NCBI RefSeq assembly: GCF_034313965.1 | Contig: NZ_JAVIWQ010000002.1 | Location: forward strand, 1,674,001 to 1,738,000 | From: Herbaspirillum sp. RTI4 | Lineage (GTDB): Bacteria > Pseudomonadota > Gammaproteobacteria > Burkholderiales > Burkholderiaceae_D | DNA: 64,000 nt | Direction of reading: 5' to 3' | In this document: positions 9,059-18,268 of the stretch, piece by piece | Layout: every line of letters begins with the position of its first letter | Position numbering within the stretch: the stretch's first letter is position 1 | Notes under the pieces: model-generated | The model's database searches: none | What the model was told of the DNA's origin: nothing | What the model saw: the letters and a program-made list of their open reading frames with translations, nothing else | Program-made: the position numbers and the translations under genes

Positions 9059-11041
9059 GTGGCTGACATCGAAACCTTCAAGCAGGAAAACCGCGTTTTT
9101 CTTCCCCCAGCCGAGTTTGTACGGCAAGCCAATATCTCCGGCATGGAGGCTTACCACGCACTGTGCGCCGAAGCCGAGCAGGACTATGAGGGTTTTTGGG
9201 CTCGCCTCGCTCGCGAACAATTGCAGTGGAGTAAGCCGTTTACTAAAACGCTGAACGAAGCCGACGCGCCTTTCTACAAATGGTTCGAAGACGGCCAGCT
9301 CAATGTCTCTTACAACTGCCTTGATGTGCATCTCAGTAATGGCAACGCTGACAAGACCGCCATCATTTTCGAGACCGACGACGGCAAAGTTGCGCGGGTC
9401 AGTTTCCGCGAACTGCATCAAAAGGTCTGCCGCTTCGCCAATGCGCTCAAGGCGCGGGGCGTAGTCAAGGGCGACCGTGTCGTTATCTATATGCCGATGT
9501 CGATCGAAGGCGTGGTCGCCATGCAAGCCTGCGCCCGCATCGGCGCAACGCATTCGGTGGTATTCGGCGGCTTCTCCGCCAAATCGCTGCATGAACGTAT
9601 CGTCGATGCCGGCGCAGTGGTCGTAGTCACCGCCGACGAACAAGTGCGCGGCGGCAAGCATTTGCCGCTCAAAGCGATTGTCGACGAAGCGCTCGCAATT
9701 GGCGGCTGCGACACGATTCGCAATGTCATCGTTTATAAACGCACAGGCGGTCAGGGCGCATGGACAGAAGGCCGCGACCTCTGGATGCACGAGATCGTCG
9801 CCGATGAAGCCGATACCTGCGAAGCCGTTGCCGTCGATGCGGAACATCCCTTATTCATTCTCTACACCTCGGGTTCGACCGGCAAACCCAAGGGCGTGCA
9901 GCACTCGTCCGCCGGATTCCTGCTGTGGGCCAAGCTGACGATGCAGTGGACCTTCGACATCAAGCCCGACGATATCTACTGGTGTACCGCCGATATCGGC
10001 TGGATCACCGGGCATACCTATATCACCTACGGCCCGTTGGCCTCGGGCACTACGCAGATCATCTTCGAAGGCGTGCCGACCTATCCGAATGCGGGACGTT
10101 TCTGGGACATGGTTCAGCGGCACAAGGCCACCATTTTCTACACAGCACCTACTGCCATCCGTTCCCTGATCAAGGCGGCGGAAGCGGACGAAAAAATCCA
10201 TCCGAGTCAATACGATCTGAGCTCGCTGCGGCTGCTGGGATCGGTCGGCGAACCGATCAATCCTGAAGCCTGGATGTGGTACTACAAAAATATTGGCGGG
10301 GAGCGCTGTCCCATCGTCGATACGTTCTGGCAAACCGAAACCGGCGGACATGTGATTTCGCCCTTGCCCGGCGCGACGCCGCAAGTGCCGGGCTCCTGCA
10401 CCTTACCCTTGCCCGGCATCATGGCAGTGATCGTCGATGAAACCGGGCATGAACTGCCCAACGGCAGCGGCGGCATTCTGGTCATCAAGCGTCCGTGGCC
10501 GTCGATGATCCGCACGATCTGGAACGATCCTGAACGGTTCAAGAAAAGCTATTTCCCTGAAGAACTGGGTGGCCATATTTATCTCGCCGGCGACGGCGCG
10601 ATACGCAATCCCGAGAACGGTTATTTCACGATTACCGGCCGTATCGACGATGTGTTGAACGTCTCGGGTCACCGCATGGGGACGATGGAAATCGAATCCG
10701 CGCTGGTGGCGCATCCTATGGTGGCGGAAGCTGCCGTGGTCGGCAAACCGGACGCCACTACCGGCGAATCGATCTGCGCTTTCGTGGTGCTAAAGCGTTC
10801 GCGTCCTACCGGCGAAGAAGCCAAACAGCTCGCCAAGGAATTGCGCGACTGGGTCGGCAAGGAAATCGGCCCCATTGCCAAACCGAAGGAAATCCGTTTC
10901 GGCGACAACTTGCCGAAAACGCGTTCCGGCAAGATCATGCGGCGCCTGCTGCGAGTACTGGCCAAGGGCGATGAGATTACGCAGGATATTTCCACACTGG
11001 AAAATCCGGCCATTCTGGATCAGCTCAAAGAAGCGCAATAG
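9059..11041 (+). CDS. acs: Acetyl-CoA synthetase
   Basis: Acetate:CoA ligase (AMP-forming), converting acetate, ATP and CoA to acetyl-CoA. The 660 aa carry the adenylate-forming motifs: [14 protein letters not shown] (P-loop), the [11 protein letters not shown] segment, [18 protein letters not shown] hinge, and the C-terminal TRSGKIMRR whose lysine is the reversible acetylation site known in this family. I chose GTG 9059 (VADIETFKQ) because AGGAG lies 7 nt before it; the frame is open back to 8978, but that extension is unlike known Acs N-termini. A hairpin terminator follows. Confidence 0.95.
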   Translation: MADIETFKQENRVFLPPAEFVRQANISGMEAYHALCAEAEQDYEGFWARLAREQLQWSKPFTKTLNEADAPFYKWFEDGQLNVSYNCLDVHLSNGNADKTAIIFETDDGKVARVSFRELHQKVCRFANALKARGVVKGDRVVIYMPMSIEGVVAMQACARIGATHSVVFGGFSAKSLHERIVDAGAVVVVTADEQVRGGKHLPLKAIVDEALAIGGCDTIRNVIVYKRTGGQGAWTEGRDLWMHEIVADEADTCEAVAVDAEHPLFILYTSGSTGKPKGVQHSSAGFLLWAKLTMQWTFDIKPDDIYWCTADIGWITGHTYITYGPLASGTTQIIFEGVPTYPNAGRFWDMVQRHKATIFYTAPTAIRSLIKAAEADEKIHPSQYDLSSLRLLGSVGEPINPEAWMWYYKNIGGERCPIVDTFWQTETGGHVISPLPGATPQVPGSCTLPLPGIMAVIVDETGHELPNGSGGILVIKRPWPSMIRTIWNDPERFKKSYFPEELGGHIYLAGDGAIRNPENGYFTITGRIDDVLNVSGHRMGTMEIESALVAHPMVAEAAVVGKPDATTGESICAFVVLKRSRPTGEEAKQLAKELRDWVGKEIGPIAKPKEIRFGDNLPKTRSGKIMRRLLRVLAKGDEITQDISTLENPAILDQLKEAQ

Positions 11042-11108
11042 TCACATCAGCTCCGGCTGATTCTTGCCGGAGTAGCATTCCCGATTCAACTGCACGAGAT
11101 TCATCCTG

Positions 11109-11143
11109 AACCGCGCTCATCCTTGTGATGGCGCGGTTTTTTT
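11109..11143 (+). terminator. Rho-independent terminator of acs
   Basis: The stem AACCGCGC-CATC pairs with GATG-GCGCGGTT with one bulged T, a short loop, and a run of seven T at 11137-11143. It lies about 70 nt after the acs stop. Confidence 0.8.
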
Positions 11144-11169
11144 ATGCTTCAAAATTTTGTGACGTCACT

Positions 11170-11200
11170 GGGGTCTGTTGACGGTTCATTGACGAGTGCG
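11170..11200. repeat. Dispersed repeat, copy A
   Basis: The sequence reads GGGGTCTGTTGACGGTTCAT and on through TTGACGAGTGCG. It is shared, with a few changes, with 25314-25345 and 42709-42731; the core CTGTTGA-YG-K-TTCATT is constant. This copy lies immediately upstream of the truncated DUF799 gene. It may be a mobile-element end or a short non-coding repeat. Confidence 0.5.
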
Positions 11201-11235
11201 AACGCGCGGCAGGCGGTGACTGCCTAGGCACAGCG

Positions 11236-11709
11236 ATGCGTGGTAGCGGGGCTACGGCAAGGAGCTGCAACAACGGTGCCCTGATCGACGAAACGCTCAA
11301 ACGCAACGGATTGAGCAACGCCTCTGATATTCAGGGAATTCCGCCCGCCAAGCTACAGGAAATTTTCGGTGCCGATGCGGCTTTGTATGTCACCGTAAAG
11401 CAGTACGGCGCTTCCTATCGGATCATTAAAAGTGTCGTGACGGTAACGGCCGATGCCAAATTACTGGATCTGAAAAGCGGCGTGCTGCTCTGGGATGGTT
11501 CCGCATCCGCCTCTAGTGAAGAAGGGGGGAATACTTCGGTCGGAGGTTTAGTCGGGATACTGGTGTCGGCGGCCATTAATCAAGTGATTAACAATGTGAC
11601 GGAGGCAAGTCACAAGATGGCGGGAATAACCAGCGAACGATTGCTGGCCGCCGGCAGCAAGAATGGCATTTTGTATGGCCCTTACTCTCCGAGATATGGC
11701 GCAGACTGA
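11236..11709 (+). pseudogene. 5'-truncated DUF799/GNA1162-family lipoprotein gene
   Basis: The frame from about 11281 matches the C-terminal two thirds of DUF799 (GNA1162-like) outer-membrane-associated lipoproteins: DETLKRNGLSNASDIQ, FGADAALYVTVKQYGASY, AKLLDLKSGVLLWDGSA and the closing RLLAAGSKNGILYGPYSP. Whole members are about 220 aa and start with a lipobox signal peptide; here residues 1-15 (MRGSGATARSCNNGA) are unrelated and no signal or lipobox exists. A dispersed repeat lies 36 bp upstream, so the 5' part was probably lost by rearrangement there. No ribosome binding site. Most likely a decayed gene; the alternative is use as a short cytoplasmic protein. Confidence 0.7.
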
Positions 11710-11816
11710 TCATGTCGATATCCAATTTCCTGCGCGTCAAGGAGATGGTATCCGCCATCCTCATGCAAGGTGGTGAGACATTTACATAAAGGGTCGATTC
11801 CGCGGGGATTTTTTGC

Positions 11817-11822
11817 TATAAT
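11817..11822 (+). promoter_or_regulatory. -10 box of the tRNA-Ser promoter
   Basis: A perfect TATAAT preceded by TTTTTTGC lies 33 nt upstream of the tRNA 5' end. The -35 at 17-bp spacing (TCGATT, 11794-11799) is poor, so only the -10 is called. Confidence 0.5.
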
Positions 11823-11854
11823 AAGCGGCTTCGTTAAAAGCGAAGAAGAATACA

Positions 11855-11945
11855 GGAGAGATGGATGAGTGGTTTAAGTCGCACGCCTGGAAAGCGTGTG
11901 TAGGTTCATAGCCTACCGGGGGTTCGAATCCCCCTTTCTCCGCCA
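11855..11945 (+). tRNA. tRNA-Ser (anticodon GGA)
   Basis: A 91-nt class II tRNA: acceptor GGAGAGA/TTTCTCC, D-arm GATGAGTGGTTTAAGTC, anticodon loop CCTGGAAAG, a long variable arm (GTAGGTTCATAGCCTAC), T-arm GGGGGTTCGAATCCCCC and encoded CCA. It is a single-gene unit between its own promoter and terminator. Confidence 0.96.
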
Positions 11946-11974
11946 AGTACATAGCAAACGTTGTCTAAGTTTGC

Positions 11975-12014
11975 AAAAAAGCCCCTAAGTAATCAACGAC
12001 TTAGGGGCTTTTTT
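11975..12014. terminator. Strong bidirectional terminator after tRNA-Ser
   Basis: A 16-bp perfect stem (AAAAAAGCCCCTAAGT at 11975-11990, complement at 11999-12014) with an 8-nt loop and A/T runs on both sides. It ends the tRNA and could serve the leftward peptidase gene. Confidence 0.88.
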
Positions 12015-12035
12015 ACGTCTATAGCGCCAAAGTTT

Positions 12036-12070
12036 GCCTATTGCCTATTGCCTATTGCCTATTGCCTATG
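12036..12070. repeat. 7-bp tandem repeat (GCCTATT x5)
   Basis: Five head-to-tail units GCCTATT, the last ending in G. It lies between the terminator and the 3' end of the leftward peptidase gene. The unit is not a multiple of three and no gene crosses it. Confidence 0.9.
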
Positions 12071-12149
12071 ACTATTGGCTGCCGACTGCCACGTTTTTTT
12101 TGGGGCATTCTTGGAGGCATACATCAAAAACAGGGTGGCGATTCCCTCG

Positions 12150-13217
12150 TCAAACCCGCCAGGCCCCATCCCGATACACAAGCTCGTCATCAAGGTAAAC
12201 CGCCTCCGTCACCGCAAACACGTCAACGTGATAACGCGCAGTCGCACGCCGGATATTGGCCTTGTTATAGACCCCATGCTTGGCTCCGAGCGACAGATGG
12301 ATTCCGCACATCCGCTCGTAGGTGCCAATATCGTCGACCATTCGCTCCCGTGAAAACGCACGGTTCATGCCAAAGCCGAGCTCGCGCAACCACACCTCGC
12401 CCTCATCGGCCCGAATCTCGGCTATCACCTGATCGAAATCCGGTGTGGAGTCCATCACCTCGCTCACCCGGCCTTTGGTAATCACCAAGGTAATGGCTTT
12501 TTCCGGTTTGTTGACCCGAAATGAGGTGTCGCCAAAAACAAAAATGCGTACGCGCCCGTTGACCGTCTCCAGGTCTTGCGCTTCGGTAAACACTTCTCCT
12601 ATCGGGAACTGGCCACCGACGTTATTCATTTCGCGGTAGTCGCCGACGTTCAGCTTTGCCGACTCGAACGGCCCGGCAAAGACCAGACGCTCACCGCCGC
12701 TATCGACCACGCCGCCGTGCGCGCGATCAATGCGCGCTTTCAGGGCATAGCCAAGGTCGCGGTAGTACGTCGGGTCATAGGCCAGTGAATTGATGTAGTA
12801 GTCGGCTTGTGAGCCGGTCATGCGCGACAGATGGGGATGCTCTATGACCTTGAGCGAACGCTTGAACAGCTCGACGCGCAGGCGGAAAGCCTCAAGCCGA
12901 AAATTGGTGGATTGAATCAGTATCACCAGATCGCCGGCTTCCAGCAGGGCGAAAGCAGCCAGGATAGCGTCCGGCGTGACCGTATCAAAATCGATAAAGT
13001 TTGCCGTTGGCAGGCAGCGCCGATAGGCTGCTGTCAGGACGACTGCGAGTTCGCAACGCGTATCGGCCACCACTACGGCGACACGCGGGGGTGCATGCTC
13101 AATCGCAATGCTAAGTATGTCGTGCAGATGTTTTTGCGCCACATCAACCGACTCCCTGGTGATCGTGCCGAAGGAGGGCATGGCTGGTTCTTGGTTTTCT
13201 ATCGTGTGCATCGTCAA
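12150..13217 (-). CDS. M29-like aminopeptidase family protein
   Basis: A 355-aa cytoplasmic protein whose C-terminal part resembles clan M29 (thermophilic leucyl) aminopeptidases: LRELGFGMNRAF, THLSLG-type segment (CGIHLSLGAKHGVYNK) and a final beta hairpin RYHVDVFAVTEAVYLDDE followed by LVYRDG. The H-V-D of RYHVDVF would fall at the metal-ligand position of M29; the N-terminal Rossmann-like half (RVAVVVADTRCELA, then LVILIQSTNFRLE) fits. The classic two-metal set cannot be fully verified by eye, so it may be a related hydrolase or a non-peptidase relative. Monocistronic; start ATG 13217, with an in-frame alternative 6 bp later. Confidence 0.6.
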   Translation of the reverse strand: MTMHTIENQEPAMPSFGTITRESVDVAQKHLHDILSIAIEHAPPRVAVVVADTRCELAVVLTAAYRRCLPTANFIDFDTVTPDAILAAFALLEAGDLVILIQSTNFRLEAFRLRVELFKRSLKVIEHPHLSRMTGSQADYYINSLAYDPTYYRDLGYALKARIDRAHGGVVDSGGERLVFAGPFESAKLNVGDYREMNNVGGQFPIGEVFTEAQDLETVNGRVRIFVFGDTSFRVNKPEKAITLVITKGRVSEVMDSTPDFDQVIAEIRADEGEVWLRELGFGMNRAFSRERMVDDIGTYERMCGIHLSLGAKHGVYNKANIRRATARYHVDVFAVTEAVYLDDELVYRDGAWRV

Positions 13218-13318
13218 TTGATCGCGTCAGGAAGTCGTGGAAAAGTCATTGAAGGGACGACATCACAAGGGCGCACCTTTGCCTGTCAGAAGGATGCGGC
13301 AAGTTTAGCGCACTACAT

Positions 13319-15067
13319 TCAGGTGTTCGTTAACGCAGTCAAAGCAGCTTCCTGGACCTGATTGCGGCCATTGTTCTTGGCCTGATAGAGGGCCTGATCG
13401 GCGCGCCAGATGAGTATGTCGAGGCTGCTGTCGTCGTTGTATTCGGCCACACCGAAGCTGGCGCTGACGCGTAGCGCATCCCCGGAAACCAGTTGGATGC
13501 TGGCCGTCATCAGCGCCTGGCGAACTTTTTCAGCGACGTGGCTTGCTTCTATCAGACTCGTATGCGGCAGCAGCATCAGGAATTCTTCTCCACCGTAACG
13601 GACCACGATATCGGATTTCCTGTAGATCAGGCGACATAACTCGGCAACATGTTTGAGTACTTCGTCGCCGTTTTGATGGCCGTGATCGTCGTTGACCTGC
13701 TTGAAGTGATCGATATCCATCAATATCAGCGACAGTTCAGTGCCATAGCGCTGCGCCGTGGCAAAAATTTGTTCGCCCTGCAGGAAAAAGGCGCGACGAT
13801 TGAGTAGTCCGGTCAGGAAGTCGGTATCCGAAGAGTTCTGTAGTTGGGTGATCAGCGCTTCACGTTCCTCTTCGAGGAAAACGCGAGCAATGCAACTGGC
13901 TTTGAATGCTTCCATTGCCCTGAACAGGTTGCTGATTTCATAGACGCCGGTTGGTCGCGGTATTTCCTTATGCAGTTCACCGTTGGCCAGCGAGACGAAC
14001 AAATTCGTCGACTCCAGCACGGGAGTGATGATGCGTCGATAGAAGGTGCGCAGTAGTACATAAAAAATCAGCAGCGACAGGGTGCCGATGCCTATCGTTG
14101 CGGCGAGCGCCTGTTTGGCCCGGGCGACATGAATCTCTGCTTCATGGCGAGTGTCACTGAGTAGCAGATCGCGCAGATTGAGAATGCTCTTCATGGTTGG
14201 CACGTAGCGTTGCGCCAGCTGGCTGGTAGTGATGCCGTAGTTGCCTGATTGGAGTCCGATATCTATCAGGCCGTTGAGCATCGGCAGACCTTTGTTGAAA
14301 TACTCGGTATTGATGGCTAGTAGCGCCGCTTGTATAGCGGGGCTGCTTTGATGATCGTGCCGTCGCAGGGCAAGAATTTCGCGCATCTGCTCAGCGCGTC
14401 CTTCCAATTTGGCGATGTCGATTATTTCGCTCGATTGCAGTGGCCTGTGGGCCGCTACGGCGCCGGTGAATTTGGAGCCGATCTGGCCGGCATACTCTCG
14501 CAGGTGAGCGGCCAGGCGCACGCCGTCGATACCATCGCGCAACGAGGGATCGACTTTTAAGGTACGGACAGACAGATCACTGTTGGCCTGCAAAGAGTGC
14601 CGGATCAGAGCAATCATCGAATCGACTGCCTCTTTGATCGCGGCAGCGCTGCGCGAGGTGAGAGGCATCGCCGCCAGTCGGTCTACATTCAGACGGGCCT
14701 GCGTCAGCTCTTCACGCAGGGACAAAATATTAGCGATGACCGGCTGATAATCCGCACGGTGAGCGGCCTGCATCGCGTCGAGCATGTTCTTGATAGCCTG
14801 ATCGCTGTTGGAGCGAGCCGTACTTAGCCGGAGGCGTGCTTCCGGTGCCTCATCCCTATCCGTCCCCAACAGACTGTTGGCCGGGCCACGCTCTACCGAA
14901 ATCAACTCCATGACCTTGAGCGACAGTCTGAGATCATCAATCACGTTAATGCTTGCTGCCCCGTCTTTATAGGAACCCCATTGCGTCGCCACCAGACCTG
15001 CCGTCAGCAAAAGGCAAAGTGACATCAAGGCAAAGGAGATAAGCCAGAACAGGCGGGTTAAAGACAT
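13319..15067 (-). CDS. Membrane diguanylate cyclase with NIT-like sensor and GGEEF domain
   Basis: This 582-aa protein makes c-di-GMP from GTP. Helix 1 (FWLISFALMSLCLLLTAGL) and helix 2 at about 325-345 (AATIGIGTLSLLIFYVLL) bracket a helical periplasmic sensor with SVERGPANSLLG, a signature of NIT-type nitrate/nitrite sensing domains. A HAMP-like linker and coiled coil lead to the GGDEF domain (about 415-575): DTDFLTGLLNRRAFF, LILMDIDHFKQVND, RYGGEEF active site. An RKSD inhibitory site sits nine residues before GGEEF, so product inhibition is expected. Isolated gene, followed on the right by a 576-bp gene-free gap. Confidence 0.9.
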   Translation of the reverse strand: MSLTRLFWLISFALMSLCLLLTAGLVATQWGSYKDGAASINVIDDLRLSLKVMELISVERGPANSLLGTDRDEAPEARLRLSTARSNSDQAIKNMLDAMQAAHRADYQPVIANILSLREELTQARLNVDRLAAMPLTSRSAAAIKEAVDSMIALIRHSLQANSDLSVRTLKVDPSLRDGIDGVRLAAHLREYAGQIGSKFTGAVAAHRPLQSSEIIDIAKLEGRAEQMREILALRRHDHQSSPAIQAALLAINTEYFNKGLPMLNGLIDIGLQSGNYGITTSQLAQRYVPTMKSILNLRDLLLSDTRHEAEIHVARAKQALAATIGIGTLSLLIFYVLLRTFYRRIITPVLESTNLFVSLANGELHKEIPRPTGVYEISNLFRAMEAFKASCIARVFLEEEREALITQLQNSSDTDFLTGLLNRRAFFLQGEQIFATAQRYGTELSLILMDIDHFKQVNDDHGHQNGDEVLKHVAELCRLIYRKSDIVVRYGGEEFLMLLPHTSLIEASHVAEKVRQALMTASIQLVSGDALRVSASFGVAEYNDDSSLDILIWRADQALYQAKNNGRNQVQEAALTALTNT

Positions 15068-15540
15068 AGGTTGTCCGAAATATGATTTTCAAAAATAATC
15101 AAAAGATTAGTCCGGTCGATTTAGCAATTCCTTTGAATCTATTGATCTTGATGCAGGGGAGGGCGCATCTTCGCATAAGACTGACAGGAGGATATTATTT
15201 TGAGAGGAGTTTCAACCAGATATGTTGCTGGATGCATATTTTGTGGGCAATTATAGGCTCTTGCTGTCGCATTTTCACTTGTTAAAATCATTCTAAATTG
15301 ATTTTAAAAAAACATATTAAATGATTATTAATGGATTTATGGTGCATCTTCGCGAATTTTTATCATTTTCCCGTTAATACGGCGGGTTTTCCCGGAGCAG
15401 GATGGTGCGGCTGACTGGTTCGATTCTATTTTTGCATCCAGTTTTGCTCGCAGATTTCCAGGCAGGAATGCCGCTGGCGCAATACGCGGCCGATCACCAC
15501 GTTGTCGGACTGGCGCAGGCATTGGTTTTCGTCGGGAAAC
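15068..15540. other. Gene-free interval
   Basis: AT-rich DNA between the NIT-GGDEF gene and the RcnB terminator. Only short unconvincing frames are seen (for example one of 67 codons from 15082 on the plus strand with no ribosome binding site). It probably holds the GGDEF promoter (15070-15300), but no box can be named. Confidence 0.4.
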
Positions 15541-15577
15541 ATTAAAAAACCGGATTGCAGGAAATCGCAATCCGGTT
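15541..15577 (-). terminator. Rho-independent terminator of the rcnB-like gene
   Basis: The stem AACCGGATTGC (15548-15558) with its complement at 15567-15577 has an 8-nt loop. On the minus strand it is followed by a T-run (complement of AAAAAA at 15543-15549). Confidence 0.75.
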
Positions 15578-15643
15578 CGATAAGACCGCTCCCGGTGTTT
15601 TTGCAATTAGCAACTTGCAAAGCCAAGGGGCGTTGATGACTGT

Positions 15644-16072
15644 TTAATGACCTAACAACAATTGCATGATGATGCCGGTGCCGATGGCTACCAGAACATA
15701 GTCGCCGCCGGTCTGCACCCAATGGTAGCCGCGTGGAGGCGCACTCAAGCGGTGCCCGCGCCAGTCGTCCACCACATACTGGCGTTCGCGGTATTGTGGC
15801 GGCAGGCGATTGCCGCGACGGAAGGCGTGATCCGGGCCTGCGCCGCGCTCATCGCCTCTGAAATCAGGGCGGCCTTGCGGGCCACGGTGGTCATCCCGGT
15901 TGTCGCGGTGGTCACGGTCGTCATGGTCATTGCGGCGATCGTTGCCGCCACGATCATCTCCCCGTTGCTGCTCATGCTGGTCATTTCTACGGCCGTTATC
16001 TTGGGCGAACGCCAGGTTACCCGTGCAAAGGGTGGCGGCAATGAGGGCTGAAACGATTATCTTGTTTTTCAT
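15644..16072 (-). CDS. rcnB: RcnB-family periplasmic protein
   Basis: A 142-aa exported protein with a clear signal peptide (MKNKIIVSALIAATLCTGNLAFAQ, cleavage after AFA). A long low-complexity Asp/Arg/His/Asn segment (about 25-80) rich in HDDRDHRDN-type units could bind metal. The C-terminal RcnB domain (about 90-142) shows LPPQYR, YVVDDWRGHRLSAPPRGY and the final VLVAIGTGIIMQLL. The family is linked to periplasmic Ni/Co homeostasis in enterobacteria, but in this group many copies have no proven role. ATG 16072 follows GGAG. It diverges from the next gene across 343 bp. Confidence 0.82.
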   Translation of the reverse strand: MKNKIIVSALIAATLCTGNLAFAQDNGRRNDQHEQQRGDDRGGNDRRNDHDDRDHRDNRDDHRGPQGRPDFRGDERGAGPDHAFRRGNRLPPQYRERQYVVDDWRGHRLSAPPRGYHWVQTGGDYVLVAIGTGIIMQLLLGH

Positions 16073-16415
16073 GCAAACTCCATTTCGTTCATGTCGCTAG
16101 GCAGGATTGCCGGGATGCCCGGGTTATTGTGCGGGTCTTTGTTTTGATACTTTACTTGTACTACACATGCACTTGGTCTGTAAGTAAGTTTCTGTAAGAG
16201 AACTTACATTTGGCCGGGCGACCAGTGCGTCTCTCGTGACAGCTAATTTATATGAGATTTGAAAAAAACAAAAACAACACTAAAAATCACAATATAAATA
16301 GCATTATTTCTGGAATATGTTCAATCTAACGCGCTAAATCGATTAGAATTTAAGCGCGAATCACTTGGTGCCGGCAGTTACGTCCGGCGATCCGAATCAT
16401 ACTCATTCGAACAAC
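16073..16415. other. Divergent AT-rich intergenic region
   Basis: Contains the repeat cluster at 16177-16208 and then about 200 bp of A/T-rich DNA before the dCache-GGDEF gene. No further gene is seen. Confidence 0.4.
16177..16208. promoter_or_regulatory. Possible operator: direct repeat TCTGTAAG x2 plus inverted half
   Basis: TCTGTAAG occurs at 16177-16184 and 16191-16198 (14 bp apart), and its complement CTTACA follows at 16203-16208. Such an arrangement suits a response-regulator dimer. It lies about 105 bp upstream of the rcnB-like start and 207 bp upstream of the GGDEF gene. No factor is known. Confidence 0.3.
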
Positions 16416-18137
16416 ATGAATGATGTCGCTGTTTTTTCAGCATCTATTTCGGGCTCAAGGGTGGTATCACCGTTGCACACTATTAAATTTCGTCTTGCAG
16501 CGCTGACACTGGCGCTCCTGGCCATTGGATTTCTCTTCCGCGTGTTCTTTGCTGTCCCGTATGCCGAGAGTTTGCTGCGGGATGTGGCGACCCGCGAGCA
16601 ATCCTCCATTGCCACTTATATTGCGCGTGATGTCGATCAACGGCTGACGGCGCGCCATGCCTTCCTTTCCCGCTTGTCGGCGTCCTTGCCTTCAGAGGAA
16701 TTACAGCGTCCGGCCGCCTTGTCGCAATGGTTAAAAGAGCGGCAACAGCTCAATCCTTTATTCAGTCTTGGCTTGCTGGTGTTGACGCCGGACGGTCGCC
16801 TGCTGGCGGATTATCCCTCTCTGGCCAAGCGCGCAAAACAAAATTTTGTGGATGAGCGCTGGTTCAGGAAGGCGCTCAATGGTGACGTACATTCCATGAG
16901 CCAACCGCAATATGGTCGGGCCAGTGGCAAGCCGGTTCTGATCATGGCGGTGCCGGTGCGGGATACCGAACAGCGTGTGGTGGCGGTGCTGGCCGGTGTG
17001 GTTGAATTGAATGCGCCGGGTTTTCTCGACTTGTTCCAGGACACGCGTTTCAGCGCACATGGCGGAATTCTTTTGATTTCCGCTGAGGATAAATTATTTG
17101 TCGCCTCTTCCGATCCAGCGATGGTACTCAAGTCGACCCCGGCTTCGGGAATCAACCTGTTGCACGACCGTGCGATGGCGGGTTTTCGCGGCACGGAAAC
17201 GACGATCTCGACAATGGGTGTGGAAAAACTTTCTACCGTAGCCTCTGTGCCGGGCACCGATTGGTTTGTCGTTGTGCATGTTCCGCTGGAAGAGCTGTTC
17301 CAGCCACTCAGGACCATGAGCGGCTTCTTCTTCAAAGCTACAGTAGGCTTACTTGCCCTGCTGCTGTTGATACTGTTCCTGTCGCTGCCTTACATCCTCA
17401 AGCCGCTGCTGGATGCGGCGCACGCCATGCGCGATATGGCCGACGGCAAGCGGGCGCTGGAACCTTTGCACATCAGGCGCAAGGATGAAGTCGGCTATCT
17501 GGTGATTGGCTTCAATTACCTGATCGGACGGTTGCGAGAGCAGGATGCTGCACTGAAAGCGAGCGAAGGGCGACTGGAATACATGGCGCACAACGATTCA
17601 CTGACCGGCTTGTATAACCGCGCCTATCTGGAAGATCGTTTGAAACAGGCCCTGGAGAAGGCAGAACGAGACGGTTCCCGTTTCGTGCTCCTGTTTTGCG
17701 ATCTGGACGACTTCAAACCGATTAACGACCGCTTCGGCCATGAAGCTGGCGACGCCACCTTGCGCGAAGTCGGCAAGCGCTTGTTGCAAGGTCGCCGGCG
17801 CGTCGATATCGTTGCCCGTTTTGGCGGCGATGAGTTCGTTGTGCTGCTGGCCGATGTGGACGCCGCTGTCGATGTTGGCATCAGTGTCGCCAGGCAAATT
17901 CTGTCGGAAATTGGTATGCCGCTCCTCATCGAAGGCCATACCTTCAGACTGGCCGCCTCGATTGGCATTGCCATCTCTGGCGGCGTTGACGTGACTGCCG
18001 CACAATTGCTCGCGCGCGCCGATACGGCAATGTATCGCGCCAAACGCGCCGGGAAAAATCAGTTCTGGATTTTTGACGAAGAAGGCGTAGCCGTTCCCGG
18101 CCAGCAAACTTTTTCCCCCGATGTATTTCCGCTTTAG
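16416..18137 (+). CDS. dCache-HAMP-GGDEF diguanylate cyclase
   Basis: About 573 aa. A first membrane helix (LAALTLALLAIGFLFRVFF), a periplasmic dCache sensor (LAKRAKQNFVDERWFRKAL, SQPQYGRASGKPVLIMAVPV), a second helix at about 310 (FKATVGLLALLLLILFLSLPY), a HAMP segment and a GGDEF domain with DSLTGLYNRAYL, LFCDLDDFKPINDRFGH and RFGGDEF. RRVD nine residues before the motif is an intact inhibitory site. Start chosen at ATG 16416, although it lacks a good ribosome binding site and the frame is open further upstream. It lies 131 bp before siaA and may lead or feed the Sia module. Confidence 0.88.
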   Translation: MNDVAVFSASISGSRVVSPLHTIKFRLAALTLALLAIGFLFRVFFAVPYAESLLRDVATREQSSIATYIARDVDQRLTARHAFLSRLSASLPSEELQRPAALSQWLKERQQLNPLFSLGLLVLTPDGRLLADYPSLAKRAKQNFVDERWFRKALNGDVHSMSQPQYGRASGKPVLIMAVPVRDTEQRVVAVLAGVVELNAPGFLDLFQDTRFSAHGGILLISAEDKLFVASSDPAMVLKSTPASGINLLHDRAMAGFRGTETTISTMGVEKLSTVASVPGTDWFVVVHVPLEELFQPLRTMSGFFFKATVGLLALLLLILFLSLPYILKPLLDAAHAMRDMADGKRALEPLHIRRKDEVGYLVIGFNYLIGRLREQDAALKASEGRLEYMAHNDSLTGLYNRAYLEDRLKQALEKAERDGSRFVLLFCDLDDFKPINDRFGHEAGDATLREVGKRLLQGRRRVDIVARFGGDEFVVLLADVDAAVDVGISVARQILSEIGMPLLIEGHTFRLAASIGIAISGGVDVTAAQLLARADTAMYRAKRAGKNQFWIFDEEGVAVPGQQTFSPDVFPL

Positions 18138-18268
18138 TCCTTGCATCCTCCCCTCTGACGCGGTAACGCCGCTCATCATGCCTGACATCGTCATACGCCG
18201 GTAACACAGCAGGGCTAACATGTCGCCTTTGGTAGTGGGTGCTCATACCCACGTCAAGGACTGTAAAA

